Source: Streptomyces sp. NBC_00691 (GTDB taxonomy: Bacteria; Actinomycetota; Actinomycetes; Streptomycetales; Streptomycetaceae). Taken from it: DNA of 64,000 nucleotides. Where the stretch lies: assembly GCF_036226665.1 (NCBI RefSeq), contig NZ_CP109007.1, positions 558,001 through 622,000 on the forward strand. Direction: 5' to 3'. The notes below the pieces were generated by a model. The model made no database searches. It saw only the letters and a list, made by a program, of their open reading frames with translations, and was not told where the DNA came from. Position numbers and translations under genes: made by a program. Below, piece after piece: positions 1 through 8,542 of the stretch (positions are counted from its first letter, which is position 1; every line of letters begins with the position of its first letter).

Positions 1-374
1 TCGAGGAGTTCCCCGAGCGCTTTGATCTCCTCCTCGGGAATGCGCTCCGCCGCCAGCGCGGTCGCCGCCGGCTCCAGGATGCCCCGTACCTTGAGGGCCT
101 GGAGCGCCTGGTCGTCCTGGTGGAAGTCGAGGACGAACGACACCGCTTCGAGCAGCAGGGGTGGTTCGAGGCTGGAGACGTACGTCCCGTCGCCCTGCCG
201 CACGTCGAGGATGTTCAGCAGGGACAGCGCCTTCACCGCCTCGCGCAGGGAGTTGCGCGACAGGCCCAGCTCGGCGGCGAGGTCGGCCTCCTTGGGGAGC
301 CGGTCCCCCGGACGCAGCGCGCCCGAGACGATCATCTCCTTGATCTTGCCGATCGCCTCGTCCGTAACTGCCAA
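1..374 (-). CDS. FCD-subfamily GntR transcriptional regulator, N-terminal part (runs off left edge)
   Basis: A winged-helix repressor whose 3' end lies outside the window. About 124 codons are visible. They begin with a TTG codon preceded by AGGAG at a 6-base gap; no better start is seen. Residues ~5-70 form the GntR helix-turn-helix (EADLAAELGLSRNSLREA), followed by the VRQGDGTYV wing. From ~75 onward comes the start of the helical FCD ligand domain (VRGILEPAATALAAERI). Such proteins usually sense acidic sugars or carboxylates. It sits at the head of a uronate/glycan gene cluster, and a perfect 11-bp palindrome lies 15 bases upstream of its ribosome site, which suggests autoregulation. The effector is unknown. 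Family assignment is firm; target assignment is inference. Confidence 0.88.
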   Translation of the reverse strand, partial: MAVTDEAIGKIKEMIVSGALRPGDRLPKEADLAAELGLSRNSLREAVKALSLLNILDVRQGDGTYVSSLEPPLLLEAVSFVLDFHQDDQALQALKVRGILEPAATALAAERIPEEEIKALGELL

Positions 375-399
375 GGCGTCCTCCTGTGCAAGGCCAAAT

Positions 400-410
400 A
401 CATCGGATGT
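400..410. promoter_or_regulatory. Candidate operator ACATCGGATGT of the GntR/FCD regulator
   Basis: A perfect palindrome (ACATC-G-GATGT) sits just upstream of the ribosome site of the regulator gene. The same 11-mer, apart from the central base, occurs at 11298-11308, and a 9/11 variant at 11223-11233. The position fits autorepression. Assignment to the neighbouring regulator is inferred from recurrence inside its own cluster. Confidence 0.6.
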
Positions 411-427
411 GTCTGCTGGGCGCCACC

Positions 428-1303
428 TTACTGCAGGGTGGCGTGGGGGCGACCGGGTCCGTCAGGGACGCCTTCGGGACCACCGGGGTCCAGGCCCGCG
501 GAGCGCCGCAGGGTCGCCGCCTCGCGGGCCAGGACGGCGGGGTCGTCGTCCGGGACGAACTCCAGGAGGGCGTCCCGCCGCCGCGGCGACGCCGCGAGCC
601 GGGCGAACGCCCGGGTCCACAGCGCGGCGCGCGCGGACAGCGGCAGCCGGCGGTTGCCCGGCCACCAGGAGAAGACGTGGACGGCGCCGACCCGGTCGGC
701 GAGTACGTCGAGGCCGGCGAGCGCCTCGGGGTCGGCGGCGTCCTGAGGTGGCTGCCAGTAGGAGGTGACGTTGTCCGCGTCCGCCGCCCGCAGCTCCTCC
801 AGGAGGCGGACGGTGGAGGGGACCGAGTCGGTCAGGGTTCCCCCGTGGAACTCGAGACCGAGCTCCAGGCCGTGGTCCCGCGCGACCAGCGCGGCCTCCC
901 GCAGGGTCGCGGTGATCCGGGCGCGGTCCTCCTCCACGGCCTCCGCCGACCCCGACACACCGGCCCAGACGCGGATGCGGGGTGCTCCGAGCGTCACGGC
1001 CCCGCGGGCGATCTCCGCGAATCCGGACAGCTCGTCCGGGAGGCAGTGGAAGTACGAGCCGTAGGAGCAGCAGGCGATGCCGTGGGCGTCGGCGGCGTCC
1101 CGGGCGACACGGAGCGCCTCGGGGCGGTCGGGCGGGGCGTGCACGTCCGCGCCCCATTCGACGACCTCGAGGCCCGCCTCCGCGACGCGACGGGCGACCT
1201 CGGCGACGGGCAGCCCCCGGAACGTGACGGAGCAGATCCCGAGCCTGGGCGGGGCGGTGTCCGGCCCTGGTGGGAGGGGGTGCGGCGGGTCGGGATCGGG
1301 CAC
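428..1303 (-). CDS. Sugar phosphate isomerase/epimerase-like TIM-barrel protein
   Basis: A xylose-isomerase-like TIM-barrel protein of about 291 residues. The core begins LGICSVTFRGLPVAEVARR, followed by GLEVVEWGADVHAP. Later strands carry GLELGLEFHGGTLTD, where the Glu and His lie at the expected metal-binding positions, and GAVHVFSWWPG. The GTG start is chosen for the GAAGGAA ribosome site upstream; an ATG at 1384 would add a Pro/Ser-rich extension with no conserved look. The protein probably interconverts or epimerises a sugar or keto-sugar acid released by the cluster. It is transcribed toward the GntR gene and lies downstream of the lyase with a terminator-like hairpin between. Exact substrate unknown. 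Confidence 0.75.
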   Translation of the reverse strand: MPDPDPPHPLPPGPDTAPPRLGICSVTFRGLPVAEVARRVAEAGLEVVEWGADVHAPPDRPEALRVARDAADAHGIACCSYGSYFHCLPDELSGFAEIARGAVTLGAPRIRVWAGVSGSAEAVEEDRARITATLREAALVARDHGLELGLEFHGGTLTDSVPSTVRLLEELRAADADNVTSYWQPPQDAADPEALAGLDVLADRVGAVHVFSWWPGNRRLPLSARAALWTRAFARLAASPRRRDALLEFVPDDDPAVLAREAATLRRSAGLDPGGPEGVPDGPGRPHATLQ

Positions 1304-1411
1304 GGGAGCGGTTTCCTTCGGGTAGAGCCGGTCGCGTGGAGTCGAGGGAGTCGAGGAGGCCCAGGAAGGCCGGGGAAAGTCCACGGATGTCCTCGGCAGA
1401 CCGGGGAGGTC

Positions 1412-1459
1412 CGTGGCGGTCGTGGCCCGCCGTGGCGGTCGTGGCCCGCCGTGGCGGTC
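1412..1459. repeat. 19-bp tandem repeat, about 2.5 copies
   Basis: The unit CGTGGCGGTCGTGGCCCGC is repeated at 1412-1430 and 1431-1449, then breaks off after ten bases. It lies between the lyase and the isomerase, in DNA without a convincing gene. No function is apparent. Confidence 0.8.
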
Positions 1460-1481
1460 CGAGGGGAGCGTCTGGGGAGTC

Positions 1482-1522
1482 GGCAGCCGGCCCGGAGCGT
1501 GACGTACGTCGGGCCGGCTGCC
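1482..1522 (-). terminator. Terminator-like hairpin after the PL6 lyase
   Basis: A perfect 13-bp inverted repeat (arms GGCAGCCGGCCCG and CGGGCCGGCTGCC) with a 15-base loop starts 16 bases past the lyase stop codon. No T-run follows, as is common in Streptomyces. Confidence 0.6.
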
Positions 1523-1537
1523 CCTCCCCCTTCGCCG

Positions 1538-2998
1538 TCAGCGGGCGTTGGGGCCCACGTCCGCCGGGGTCAGCGGTCGGCGCAGCGGCGTCGTCGTCGC
1601 GTACTCGTCGGCACCGACGTCCCGCACGCTGCCGCGCGCGTCGCCGTCGATGTCATGGGTGACGGGCGCCGGGGAGAGCGTGGCCGCACCGATCGCCCGG
1701 CTCGTGCTCGACAGGCGGTACACGCCGTCGGAGCCCCGCACGAGACGGGGGTCGGCCCGCAGGAATCCGCCGGCGGGGATGTTCCCGTCGGCCGCGGCGC
1801 CGAACAGGATGTTGCTCTGCCAGGTGAAGCGGACCGTGGTCGCCATCTCGACCAGGCTGCCGGTCTGGCCGACCAGCAGGTTGTCGGCGACGGTGATGTC
1901 ACGGGGTTCGTGCGGGCGGTGGCTCTCGCCCGAGAGCGCGCCGCCCGCGTTGTCGAGGAGGGTGTTGTGGGCGATGAGGACGCGGTCGGGTGCGTCGTTG
2001 CCCCGGCGGGCCTCGGCCGATTCGCCGGGGAGGTGGTCGCGTTCGGTTCCGCTGCCGATGACCATCGCCCGCCCGGTGAGCCCGGCCAGGTAGTTGTTGA
2101 CGATGATGTGGTCGTTGCCGTAGATCCGCACGCCCTCCTCGCCGCCGATGAGGTAGTTGCCGTCGACGAGGGTGCCGTTGCCGTGGCGCAGGACGATGCC
2201 GCCGAGGCTGTCGCGGATGGTGTTGTAGCGGATGGTGTTGTCGGAGCTCTTGACCGAGATGGCCTCGGGGTCGCCGTTGGCCCGCTCGAACAGGTTGTAC
2301 TCGACGAGCGCGTGCGCGCTGGACAGGGCACGGGGGCTGACGCCGAGGCGGATCGGTTCGCCGCCGTTGGAGCCCGCGAAGGTGTGGTCGGAGAAGTGGT
2401 TGCGGTGGACGTGCACGCCCTGGGCCATGGCCTCGCTGCCCGCGCCCTCGATGCCGAGGAAGATGCCGAGCGTCGTCTTGCCGTGGAAGTGGTTGCGGTC
2501 GATCACGGCCTCGTCGCCGCGGACCATGACCCAGTGCAGGCCCTCGATGTCCGCGAGCTGGAAGTCGTTGCGGGTGAGCCGGATGTACGTGCAGGTCGGC
2601 GGGATCTCCAGGGTGGTGCTCTGGCGGAAGGAGAAGCCGCTCACGGTCACGTTGCTGGACGCGTCGAAGACGAAGCTCCGCTCGCCATGAAGCACGGCGC
2701 CGCCCCGTGACGCGGCGACGATGGTGATCGGCGCGGTGCGGGAGCCGTTCTTGCCGGTGATGGTGAGGGGTTTGGCGGCGGGCACGGTGTAGGTGCCGTT
2801 CGCGACGACGATGCGGGTGCCCGGTCCTGCCGCGTCGATCGCGTCCTGGAGGTCGTCCAGGGTGCTGACGTCGACGGTGGCGCCCAGGGGGCGTGCGGGC
2901 TTGCACCGGGCGGTATTCGCGTACGCCGGGGCGGAGAGGGGCAGGACGGCGACGGCCGCCCCTGCCGCGGTGCCGGTGAGGAACGTGCGTCGTTGCAT
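1538..2998 (-). CDS. Secreted polysaccharide lyase family 6 (alginate lyase / chondroitinase B type)
   Basis: A 486-residue right-handed beta-helix lyase. The N-terminus has a twin-arginine signal (QRRTFLTG, then a hydrophobic stretch ending PLSAPAYA), so it is exported folded. PL6 enzymes beta-eliminate uronic-acid glycans (alginate, dermatan sulfate) with a Lys/Arg pair and Ca2+. Here the motifs EAISVKSSDN and IVLRHGNGT place the catalytic Lys at 250 and Arg at 271, exactly the numbers known for chondroitinase B. Acidic residues in GSNGGEPIRLG (~209-219) probably bind calcium. It lies 44 bases downstream of the fucosidase, in the same orientation. Alginate versus dermatan-type substrate cannot be decided by eye. 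Confidence 0.9.
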   Translation of the reverse strand: MQRRTFLTGTAAGAAVAVLPLSAPAYANTARCKPARPLGATVDVSTLDDLQDAIDAAGPGTRIVVANGTYTVPAAKPLTITGKNGSRTAPITIVAASRGGAVLHGERSFVFDASSNVTVSGFSFRQSTTLEIPPTCTYIRLTRNDFQLADIEGLHWVMVRGDEAVIDRNHFHGKTTLGIFLGIEGAGSEAMAQGVHVHRNHFSDHTFAGSNGGEPIRLGVSPRALSSAHALVEYNLFERANGDPEAISVKSSDNTIRYNTIRDSLGGIVLRHGNGTLVDGNYLIGGEEGVRIYGNDHIIVNNYLAGLTGRAMVIGSGTERDHLPGESAEARRGNDAPDRVLIAHNTLLDNAGGALSGESHRPHEPRDITVADNLLVGQTGSLVEMATTVRFTWQSNILFGAAADGNIPAGGFLRADPRLVRGSDGVYRLSSTSRAIGAATLSPAPVTHDIDGDARGSVRDVGADEYATTTPLRRPLTPADVGPNAR

Positions 2999-3042
2999 GG
3001 TGCCTCCGTGATCGGTCGGATGGGTGGTACGCGTACGGCCCG

Positions 3043-4374
3043 TCACATCGAGGCGCCGGGCCCGGACGGGTCCGTCAGACGCAGCTCGATGACGGGCACG
3101 GGTGTGTCGGGCCGCCGCACCGGGAGCCGGAGCGTGAGGGTGCCGGCCGGCTGGCCGCCCATCTGGGTGTTCATCGCCGGGCGGTCGGGGTCGAGCGGTT
3201 CCTGGACGATCTCCGAGGCGTCGTTCAGGAGCTGGGCGTACCGCACCCGGCCCGCGAGGCCGGGCAGGTGGAGGTGGCGCAGCGGCCAGGAGAAGAGATG
3301 GACGTAGAGCCGGTCGCCGGACTGGGTGTACCGGCAGTCGGCGGGCGGGGTGTACGGGGAGGGGCCGCAGCCGCGGACGGAGCGTTCGTGGAGGTCGGTC
3401 CAGCGGCCGATCTCGGCGAGGGCCGCGGTGTCGCGCGGATCGAGGTCGCCCCGGCCGGTGGGCCCGACGTTCAGCAGCAGGTTGCCGCCCTTGGAGACGC
3501 CGTCGACGAGCATCCGGATGAGCAGGTCGGGGCTCTTGTGGTCGAGGTTGTCGCGGTCGTAGCCCCAGCTCCCGTTCAGGGTCTGGCACGCCTCCCACAG
3601 GACCGGACGGCCGTCGACGGCCATCGGGGCGGACGGCTGGTACTGCTCGGGCGTGACGAAGTCTCCGGGGAGGCCGGACCGGTCGTTGACCAGGATGTGC
3701 GGCTGGAGCTCGCGGACCATGGCCATGAGCCGCGGGGAGTCCCAGTCGTCGGGGCCCTTGCCGCCCCACCATTCGCGGCCCGCGTAGGAGAAGTCGAAGA
3801 AGAGGTAGTCGACGCGTCCGTAGTCGGTGAGCAGTTCGCGGACCTGGCCGTGGAGGTACTCCTGGTACTCCCGGATGTCCCGGTCCGCCGCCGCGGCCTT
3901 GAACTCCTCGTCGTCGCGCCGCGGGTGGGTCCCGTCGACGGGGAACGACGGGTGGTGCCAGTCGATCAGGGAGTGGTAGAAGCCGACCTTGAGGCCCTCG
4001 GAGCGGCACGCCTCGACGAACGGTCCGACCAGGTCGCGGCCGTGGGGTGTCTTCGTCACCTTGTAGTCGGTGAGCCGGCTGTCCCAGAGGCAGAAGCCGT
4101 CGTGGTGCTTGGTGGTGAGGACGACGTACCTCATGCCGGCGGCCTTCGCCGTCCGTGCCCATCGGACCGGGTCGTAGCGGTCGGGGTCGAAGTGGTCGAA
4201 GTACACCTGGTACTGCTCGTCCGTCATCCTCTCGCGGGTCTTCACCCACTCGTGGCGTGCGGCGAGGGAGTAGAGGCCCCAGTGGACGAACATGCCGAAG
4301 CGGTCGTGGGTGAACCAGGTCGTGTCGGGCGAAGAGGTCGACGGGAGGCCGGCGTCGGCGCTGGTGGAGGTCAT
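3043..4374 (-). CDS. GH29 alpha-L-fucosidase
   Basis: A 443-residue retaining alpha-L-fucosidase. Family signatures are GMFVHWGLYSL (~27-37), KHHDGFCLWDS (~89-99) and YLFFDFSYAG, whose Asp at ~194 is the expected nucleophile. It ends with a small beta-sandwich domain. No signal peptide is visible, so it probably acts inside the cell on imported oligosaccharides. An AGGA site lies ten bases before the ATG. Its neighbours are the PL6 lyase downstream and the enolase-family dehydratase upstream (51-base gap), which suggests a substrate that contains both uronate and fucose. Confidence 0.9.
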   Translation of the reverse strand: MTSTSADAGLPSTSSPDTTWFTHDRFGMFVHWGLYSLAARHEWVKTRERMTDEQYQVYFDHFDPDRYDPVRWARTAKAAGMRYVVLTTKHHDGFCLWDSRLTDYKVTKTPHGRDLVGPFVEACRSEGLKVGFYHSLIDWHHPSFPVDGTHPRRDDEEFKAAAADRDIREYQEYLHGQVRELLTDYGRVDYLFFDFSYAGREWWGGKGPDDWDSPRLMAMVRELQPHILVNDRSGLPGDFVTPEQYQPSAPMAVDGRPVLWEACQTLNGSWGYDRDNLDHKSPDLLIRMLVDGVSKGGNLLLNVGPTGRGDLDPRDTAALAEIGRWTDLHERSVRGCGPSPYTPPADCRYTQSGDRLYVHLFSWPLRHLHLPGLAGRVRYAQLLNDASEIVQEPLDPDRPAMNTQMGGQPAGTLTLRLPVRRPDTPVPVIELRLTDPSGPGASM

Positions 4375-4425
4375 CGGGCATCGTTCCTGTGCGGTCGGGA
4401 GGTGAGGGCGGTCCGTCCGACGCCG

Positions 4426-5694
4426 TCAGGCCGGTTCGTGGACGTCTTCGCGGAGCCGTACGCCGGGGGCGACGCGGGCCAGGTAGCCGGTGTCGTCGCG
4501 GCGGGTCAGGCCGCACGCCAGGTACTGCTCGTGCAGCCGGTCCAGTGCGTCGCGGTCCAGCTCGACGCCGAGTCCGGGGCCGCGCGGGACGGTGATCGCG
4601 CCGTCGACGAGGTTCCACGGGGTGGTCACGACGTCGTCCTCGGGCCGCTTCCAGGGCCAGTGGGTGTCCAGGTCGTGGGTGACGGCGGGGGTGGCGGCGG
4701 CGAGGTGGACCATCGCGGCGAGGCTGATCCCGAGGTGGGAGTTGGAGTGCATGGACATGCCGATGCCGAAGTGGTGGCAGGCGGTGGCCAGTTGCTGGCT
4801 CGCCCTGAGTCCGCCCCAGAAGTGGTGGTCGCCGAGCAGGACGCCGACGGCCCGGGCGGGAATCGCCTGGGTCAGGTGCTCCCAGGTGACCACGCACATG
4901 TTGGTGGCGAGGGGCATCGGGGCGGTCCGCGCGAGTTCCGCCATGGCGGGGATGCCGGCGACCGGGTCCTCCAGGTACTCCAGTACTCCCGTCAGCTCCT
5001 CGGCGACCCGGGCGGCGGTGTCCGGGTCCCAGCTCGCGTTGGGGTCGAGTCGGAGCGGGTGGTCCGGGAACGCCTCGCGCAGGGCGCGGATCGCGGCGAC
5101 CTCGTCGTCCGGCGGGAGCACGCCGCCCTTGAGCTTGAAGGAGCGGAAGCCGAAGCGGTCCGTCAACATCCGGGCCTGCGCCACGAGTCCCGCGGGGTCG
5201 AGCGCCGGGCCCCACTCGTCGGGCTCGTGTCCGGGGTGCGCGGCCCATTTGGCGAACAGGTAGCCGCAGAAGTCGATCCGGTCGCGTGTGGCGCCGCCGA
5301 GGAGGTCGGACACGGGCCTGCCGAGGTGTTTGCCCTGGAGGTCGTGGCAGGCCACCTCGAACGGCGAGGTGACGCTCGCGACCGTCTTGGCCGCGCCGCC
5401 GTCGCCGATGAGGCCGTGGGCGTCGCGCGCCACCCGGCCGCCGGCGATCGCCCCGACCCTGCGGGACAGTTCGTTGAGGTCGAAGGGGTCGAGGCCGGGC
5501 AGGTCGTCGGCGACGGCGCGGAGCAGTGCGAGGTGGGCGGCGTCGCCGTAGCTCTCGCCCAGGCCGTACGCGCCGGTGTCGGTCCTGACCTCCACCACCG
5601 CGCGCAGGGCGTACGGCTCGTGGACGCCGACGGCGTTGAGCAGCGGCGGGTCGGCGAAGGCGACGGGGGTGACGACGACGGAGGTGACCTTCAC
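4426..5694 (-). CDS. Glucarate dehydratase-like enolase superfamily enzyme
   Basis: A 422-residue enolase-superfamily acid-sugar dehydratase. The capping domain is followed by a barrel with SFKLKGGVL (KxK base at 187/189), LRLDPNASW (metal Asp 217), LEDP (Glu 242), LGDHHFWGG (Asp 289) and MHSNSHLGIS (His 316). The Asp/His dyad and overall motifs match glucarate dehydratase, which makes 5-dehydro-4-deoxy-D-glucarate. The GTG start overlaps the stop of the next enzyme by four bases (GTGA), so the two are translationally coupled and probably catalyse consecutive steps. Galactarate or another aldarate may be the true substrate. Confidence 0.87.
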   Translation of the reverse strand: MKVTSVVVTPVAFADPPLLNAVGVHEPYALRAVVEVRTDTGAYGLGESYGDAAHLALLRAVADDLPGLDPFDLNELSRRVGAIAGGRVARDAHGLIGDGGAAKTVASVTSPFEVACHDLQGKHLGRPVSDLLGGATRDRIDFCGYLFAKWAAHPGHEPDEWGPALDPAGLVAQARMLTDRFGFRSFKLKGGVLPPDDEVAAIRALREAFPDHPLRLDPNASWDPDTAARVAEELTGVLEYLEDPVAGIPAMAELARTAPMPLATNMCVVTWEHLTQAIPARAVGVLLGDHHFWGGLRASQQLATACHHFGIGMSMHSNSHLGISLAAMVHLAAATPAVTHDLDTHWPWKRPEDDVVTTPWNLVDGAITVPRGPGLGVELDRDALDRLHEQYLACGLTRRDDTGYLARVAPGVRLREDVHEPA

Positions 5695-6647
5695 GAGGCG
5701 ACCGCCACGGCGGGAGCGGCGTGCGCGGGGGTGGGTCCGGTCAGGGCGCGCCGGCCCTGGAGGAGGAGGTCCGCGAGCTGGTCGACGTGGTCGGGGGCCG
5801 CGTCCACGAGGGGCGCCCGGACGTGGCCGACGTCGAGCGAGCGCAGCCGGGCTCCGGCCTTGACGAGGGAGACGGCGTAGCCGGGGACCTGGTCGCGGAG
5901 GGCGGTCAGCGGCAGGTAGAAGTCGGCGAGGAGCCGGCCGGTGGTGGCGGTGTCGCCGTTCGTGAGGGCCGTGTGGAAGGCGCGGGCGATGTCGGGGGCG
6001 AAGCACAGGACGGCGGAGGAGTAGTCGCGGATGCCGATGGCACGGCAGGCGGTCGCGCTGACCTCGGCGGTGGGCAGGCCGTTGAGGAAGGCGAAGGTCT
6101 CGGCACGGGGGTGGCCGCTGGTGCGTACGGCGGTGACCATGCGGGCCATCGAGTCCAGGTCTCCGTCGCCCTCCTTGATCCCGGCGACCTGGGGCACCGA
6201 GAGGAGCCGCAGGGCGGTGGACACGCCGATCCTGGCGAGGCCGCGCCGGTAGACGAGGACGGGGAGGCGGCCGGCGCGGGCGACGGACTCCACGTAGGAG
6301 ACGTAGCCCTCCTCGGTGCCGCCGACGAGGTACGGCGGTAGCAGCAGGATCCCGTCGGCTCCCGCCTCGGAGGCGGCGGCGACGGCCGCCTGTGCGGTGC
6401 CGAGGCCTCCTCCGGCGCCGGCGAAGACGGGTACGCGGCCGGCGACGACGCGTACGGCGTGCCGGACGACCTCGGCGTACTCGGGGGCGCTGAGCGAGGA
6501 GTACTCCCCCGTGCCGCAGGCGACGAAGAGGGCGGCGGGGCCGTGGGCGAGCTGGTCCTCGATGTGGTCGGTGAACACGCTCGTGTTCACCTCGTCGGCG
6601 GGGGTGAACGGCGTGAGCGGGAAGGACATCAGGCCGGACGGGATCAC
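5691..6647 (-). CDS. kdgD: 5-dehydro-4-deoxyglucarate dehydratase (KdgD, DapA family)
   Basis: A 318-residue DapA/NAL-family aldolase-fold enzyme that decarboxylates and dehydrates 5-dehydro-4-deoxyglucarate to alpha-ketoglutarate semialdehyde. Visible are FVACGTGEYSSLS (phosphate/carboxylate loop), Tyr133 in VLVYRRG, Schiff-base Lys158 in AGIKEGDGDL, and the KdgD-type C-terminal GYAVSLVKAGARL. It is coupled to the glucarate-dehydratase gene and lies 36 bases downstream of the permease operon, so catabolism and import are probably co-transcribed. The dehydrogenase that would turn the semialdehyde into alpha-ketoglutarate is not in the window. Confidence 0.93.
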   Translation of the reverse strand: MIPSGLMSFPLTPFTPADEVNTSVFTDHIEDQLAHGPAALFVACGTGEYSSLSAPEYAEVVRHAVRVVAGRVPVFAGAGGGLGTAQAAVAAASEAGADGILLLPPYLVGGTEEGYVSYVESVARAGRLPVLVYRRGLARIGVSTALRLLSVPQVAGIKEGDGDLDSMARMVTAVRTSGHPRAETFAFLNGLPTAEVSATACRAIGIRDYSSAVLCFAPDIARAFHTALTNGDTATTGRLLADFYLPLTALRDQVPGYAVSLVKAGARLRSLDVGHVRAPLVDAAPDHVDQLADLLLQGRRALTGPTPAHAAPAVAVAS

Positions 6648-6683
6648 GGGAGGTGGTCCTTTCGGAGGGGTCGGCCGTTCGGG

Positions 6684-7550
6684 TCAGCCCTTGAGGGCGC
6701 CGCTGGACAGGCCGTGGACGAAGGAGCGCTGGAAGAAGAGGAAGACGATGACGGACGGCAGCAGGGCGAGCAGCGAGGCGGCCATCACCACGCCGGGGGT
6801 GACGAGGGGGTCGACCCGCAGCGTGCGCAGGGCCAGCGGCAGGGTGTAGGAGGAGGAGTCGGTGGCCACGAGCAGGGGCAGCAGGTACTGGTCCCAGATC
6901 ATGGTGAAGCCGAAGACTCCGATGACGCCGAGCGCGGGCTTGCACATGGGGAGGATGATCTGCGCGAAGATCCGCAGGTCTCCGGCGCCGTCGATGCGCG
7001 CCGCCTCCTCCAGCTCCTTCGGCACCTCCTTCATGAACTCGGTCATGACGAGGATGGAGAACGCCCAGGCGCCGACGGGCACGATCATGCCGGCGAGGGA
7101 GCCGATCAGACTGATGTGGACGACGGGCAGGTCGGCGAGGATCACGGAGAGCGGAATGGCCAGGATCTCCTCGGGCAGCATGAGCGTCGCCAGGATGGCG
7201 ACGAACGCGAGGGTCATGCCCCGGAAGCGCTTCCTGGCGAGGGCGTAGCCGGCGAGGACGGAGACGGCGACCTGGAGCAGCAGTCCGAAGCCGACGACGA
7301 AGAACGAGTTGAGGAGGTACTTCAGGACGCCCTGGTCGAAGGCGACGGCGAAGTTGTCGACGGTGGGGTCGGAGGGGAGGACGCTGAGCTGGGTGGGGTC
7401 CTTGACGTGGTTGAACGCGCTGACGAGCAGGGCGAGCAGCGGGCCCGCGAACACGATGAGGACGAGGAGGTACGTGAGGACCTTGAGGGCGCGGCCGGCG
7501 GCGCTGCGGCTCTCGGTCAGTCCGAGGGCGGTCTCGGTCGGCGCGCTCAT
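6684..7550 (-). CDS. Carbohydrate ABC transporter permease (MalG type)
   Basis: A 288-residue inner-membrane permease with six predicted membrane helices. The EAA loop that docks the ATPase reads EEAARIDGAGDLRIFAQII, which places it in the CUT1 sugar family. ATG overlaps the stop of the upstream permease by four bases (ATGA). No ATPase gene is adjacent, as is usual in Streptomyces, where one multipurpose MsiK ATPase serves many CUT1 importers. It probably imports oligosaccharides freed by the lyase. Confidence 0.93.
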   Translation of the reverse strand: MSAPTETALGLTESRSAAGRALKVLTYLLVLIVFAGPLLALLVSAFNHVKDPTQLSVLPSDPTVDNFAVAFDQGVLKYLLNSFFVVGFGLLLQVAVSVLAGYALARKRFRGMTLAFVAILATLMLPEEILAIPLSVILADLPVVHISLIGSLAGMIVPVGAWAFSILVMTEFMKEVPKELEEAARIDGAGDLRIFAQIILPMCKPALGVIGVFGFTMIWDQYLLPLLVATDSSSYTLPLALRTLRVDPLVTPGVVMAASLLALLPSVIVFLFFQRSFVHGLSSGALKG

Positions 7551-8542
7551 TCGTTACCCCTCCGTCGGAACAGGTGGACGCCGACCGTCAGGAGCAGCGT
7601 CGCCAGGAACAGCAGGACGGCTCCGGCCGCGCCGACACCGAGCCGGTTCTGTTCGAGGCCCAGCTTGTAGATCACGGTCATGACGACTTCGGTGGAGCCG
7701 TCGGGGCCGCCGTTGGTGAGCAGGAAGACCTCGGTGAAGACGCGCAGGCCCCGGATGGCGGCGAGGACGAAGAGGATGGTGAGGACGGCGCGCAGACCGG
7801 GGAGGGTCACATGACGGATGCGCTGGAACCGGGACGCGCCGTCGACCTTGGCGGCCTCGTAGAGTCCGCGGTCCACCCCGGCGAGTCCGGCGAGGAAGAT
7901 CATCATGTCGTAGGGGGCGCCCCGCCAGATGCCGGTGAGCATGATGGAGGCCATCGAGGTGTCGGGGTCGTTGATGAATCCCGACGGGCCGAATCCCACG
8001 AGGCCGAGGAGGGAGTTGAGCATGCCGTCCTCGGTGGGGTGGTACATGATCCGCCAGAGTTCGGCGACGACCGCGATCGGCACGACGACGGGGAGGAAGG
8101 CCGCCGAGCGGACGAAGCCGAGTCTGCGGCCCTGCCCCTCCATGAGGAGGGCGAGGGTGAGGCCGAGCAGCATCGATCCCGCGGTCTGTCCGACGGCGAG
8201 GACGACGGTGTGCCAGGCGGCCTCGCGGAAGCCGTCCGAGGAGAGCACGGTGGCGTAGTTCTCGCCGCCGACCCACCGGTTGCCGAGGTAGGGCTGGACT
8301 TCCTGGAAGGACATGGTCAGCGCGCTGGCCATGGGGATGAACTTGAAGTAGAGGAAGAGGATCAGGGCGGGGGCGAGGAAGAGCCAGGGCGTCCACCACC
8401 GGCCCCCGCGGCGGTTCCTCACGCGGCGGGAGACGGGCGTCCCGCCTCCTCCCGGCGCGGTCGTCGCCGGCCCGCGCGCGGCGGGCGGGGTGGAGCCGGC
8501 CGCCGGGTCTGCGGCCGCCGTCACCTGGTCGAGGCTCGTCAT
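7547..8542 (-). CDS. Carbohydrate ABC transporter permease (MalF type)
   Basis: A 331-residue CUT1 permease with a ~65-residue Pro/Arg-rich cytoplasmic N-terminus, then a first helix (WLFLAPALILFLYFKFIPM) and five more. The EAA loop is YEAAKVDGASRFQRIRHVT. The gene is joined by ATGA overlaps both to the binding-protein gene upstream and to the second permease downstream. The three form one importer transcribed from the promoter at 9917-9945. Confidence 0.93.
   Translation of the reverse strand: MTSLDQVTAAADPAAGSTPPAARGPATTAPGGGGTPVSRRVRNRRGGRWWTPWLFLAPALILFLYFKFIPMASALTMSFQEVQPYLGNRWVGGENYATVLSSDGFREAAWHTVVLAVGQTAGSMLLGLTLALLMEGQGRRLGFVRSAAFLPVVVPIAVVAELWRIMYHPTEDGMLNSLLGLVGFGPSGFINDPDTSMASIMLTGIWRGAPYDMMIFLAGLAGVDRGLYEAAKVDGASRFQRIRHVTLPGLRAVLTILFVLAAIRGLRVFTEVFLLTNGGPDGSTEVVMTVIYKLGLEQNRLGVGAAGAVLLFLATLLLTVGVHLFRRRGNE

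Noticed and set aside
386..2710. 774-codon plus-strand frame over the isomerase and PL6 genes
   Set aside because: Composition is low-complexity and it lies opposite two genes with identifiable catalytic motifs.
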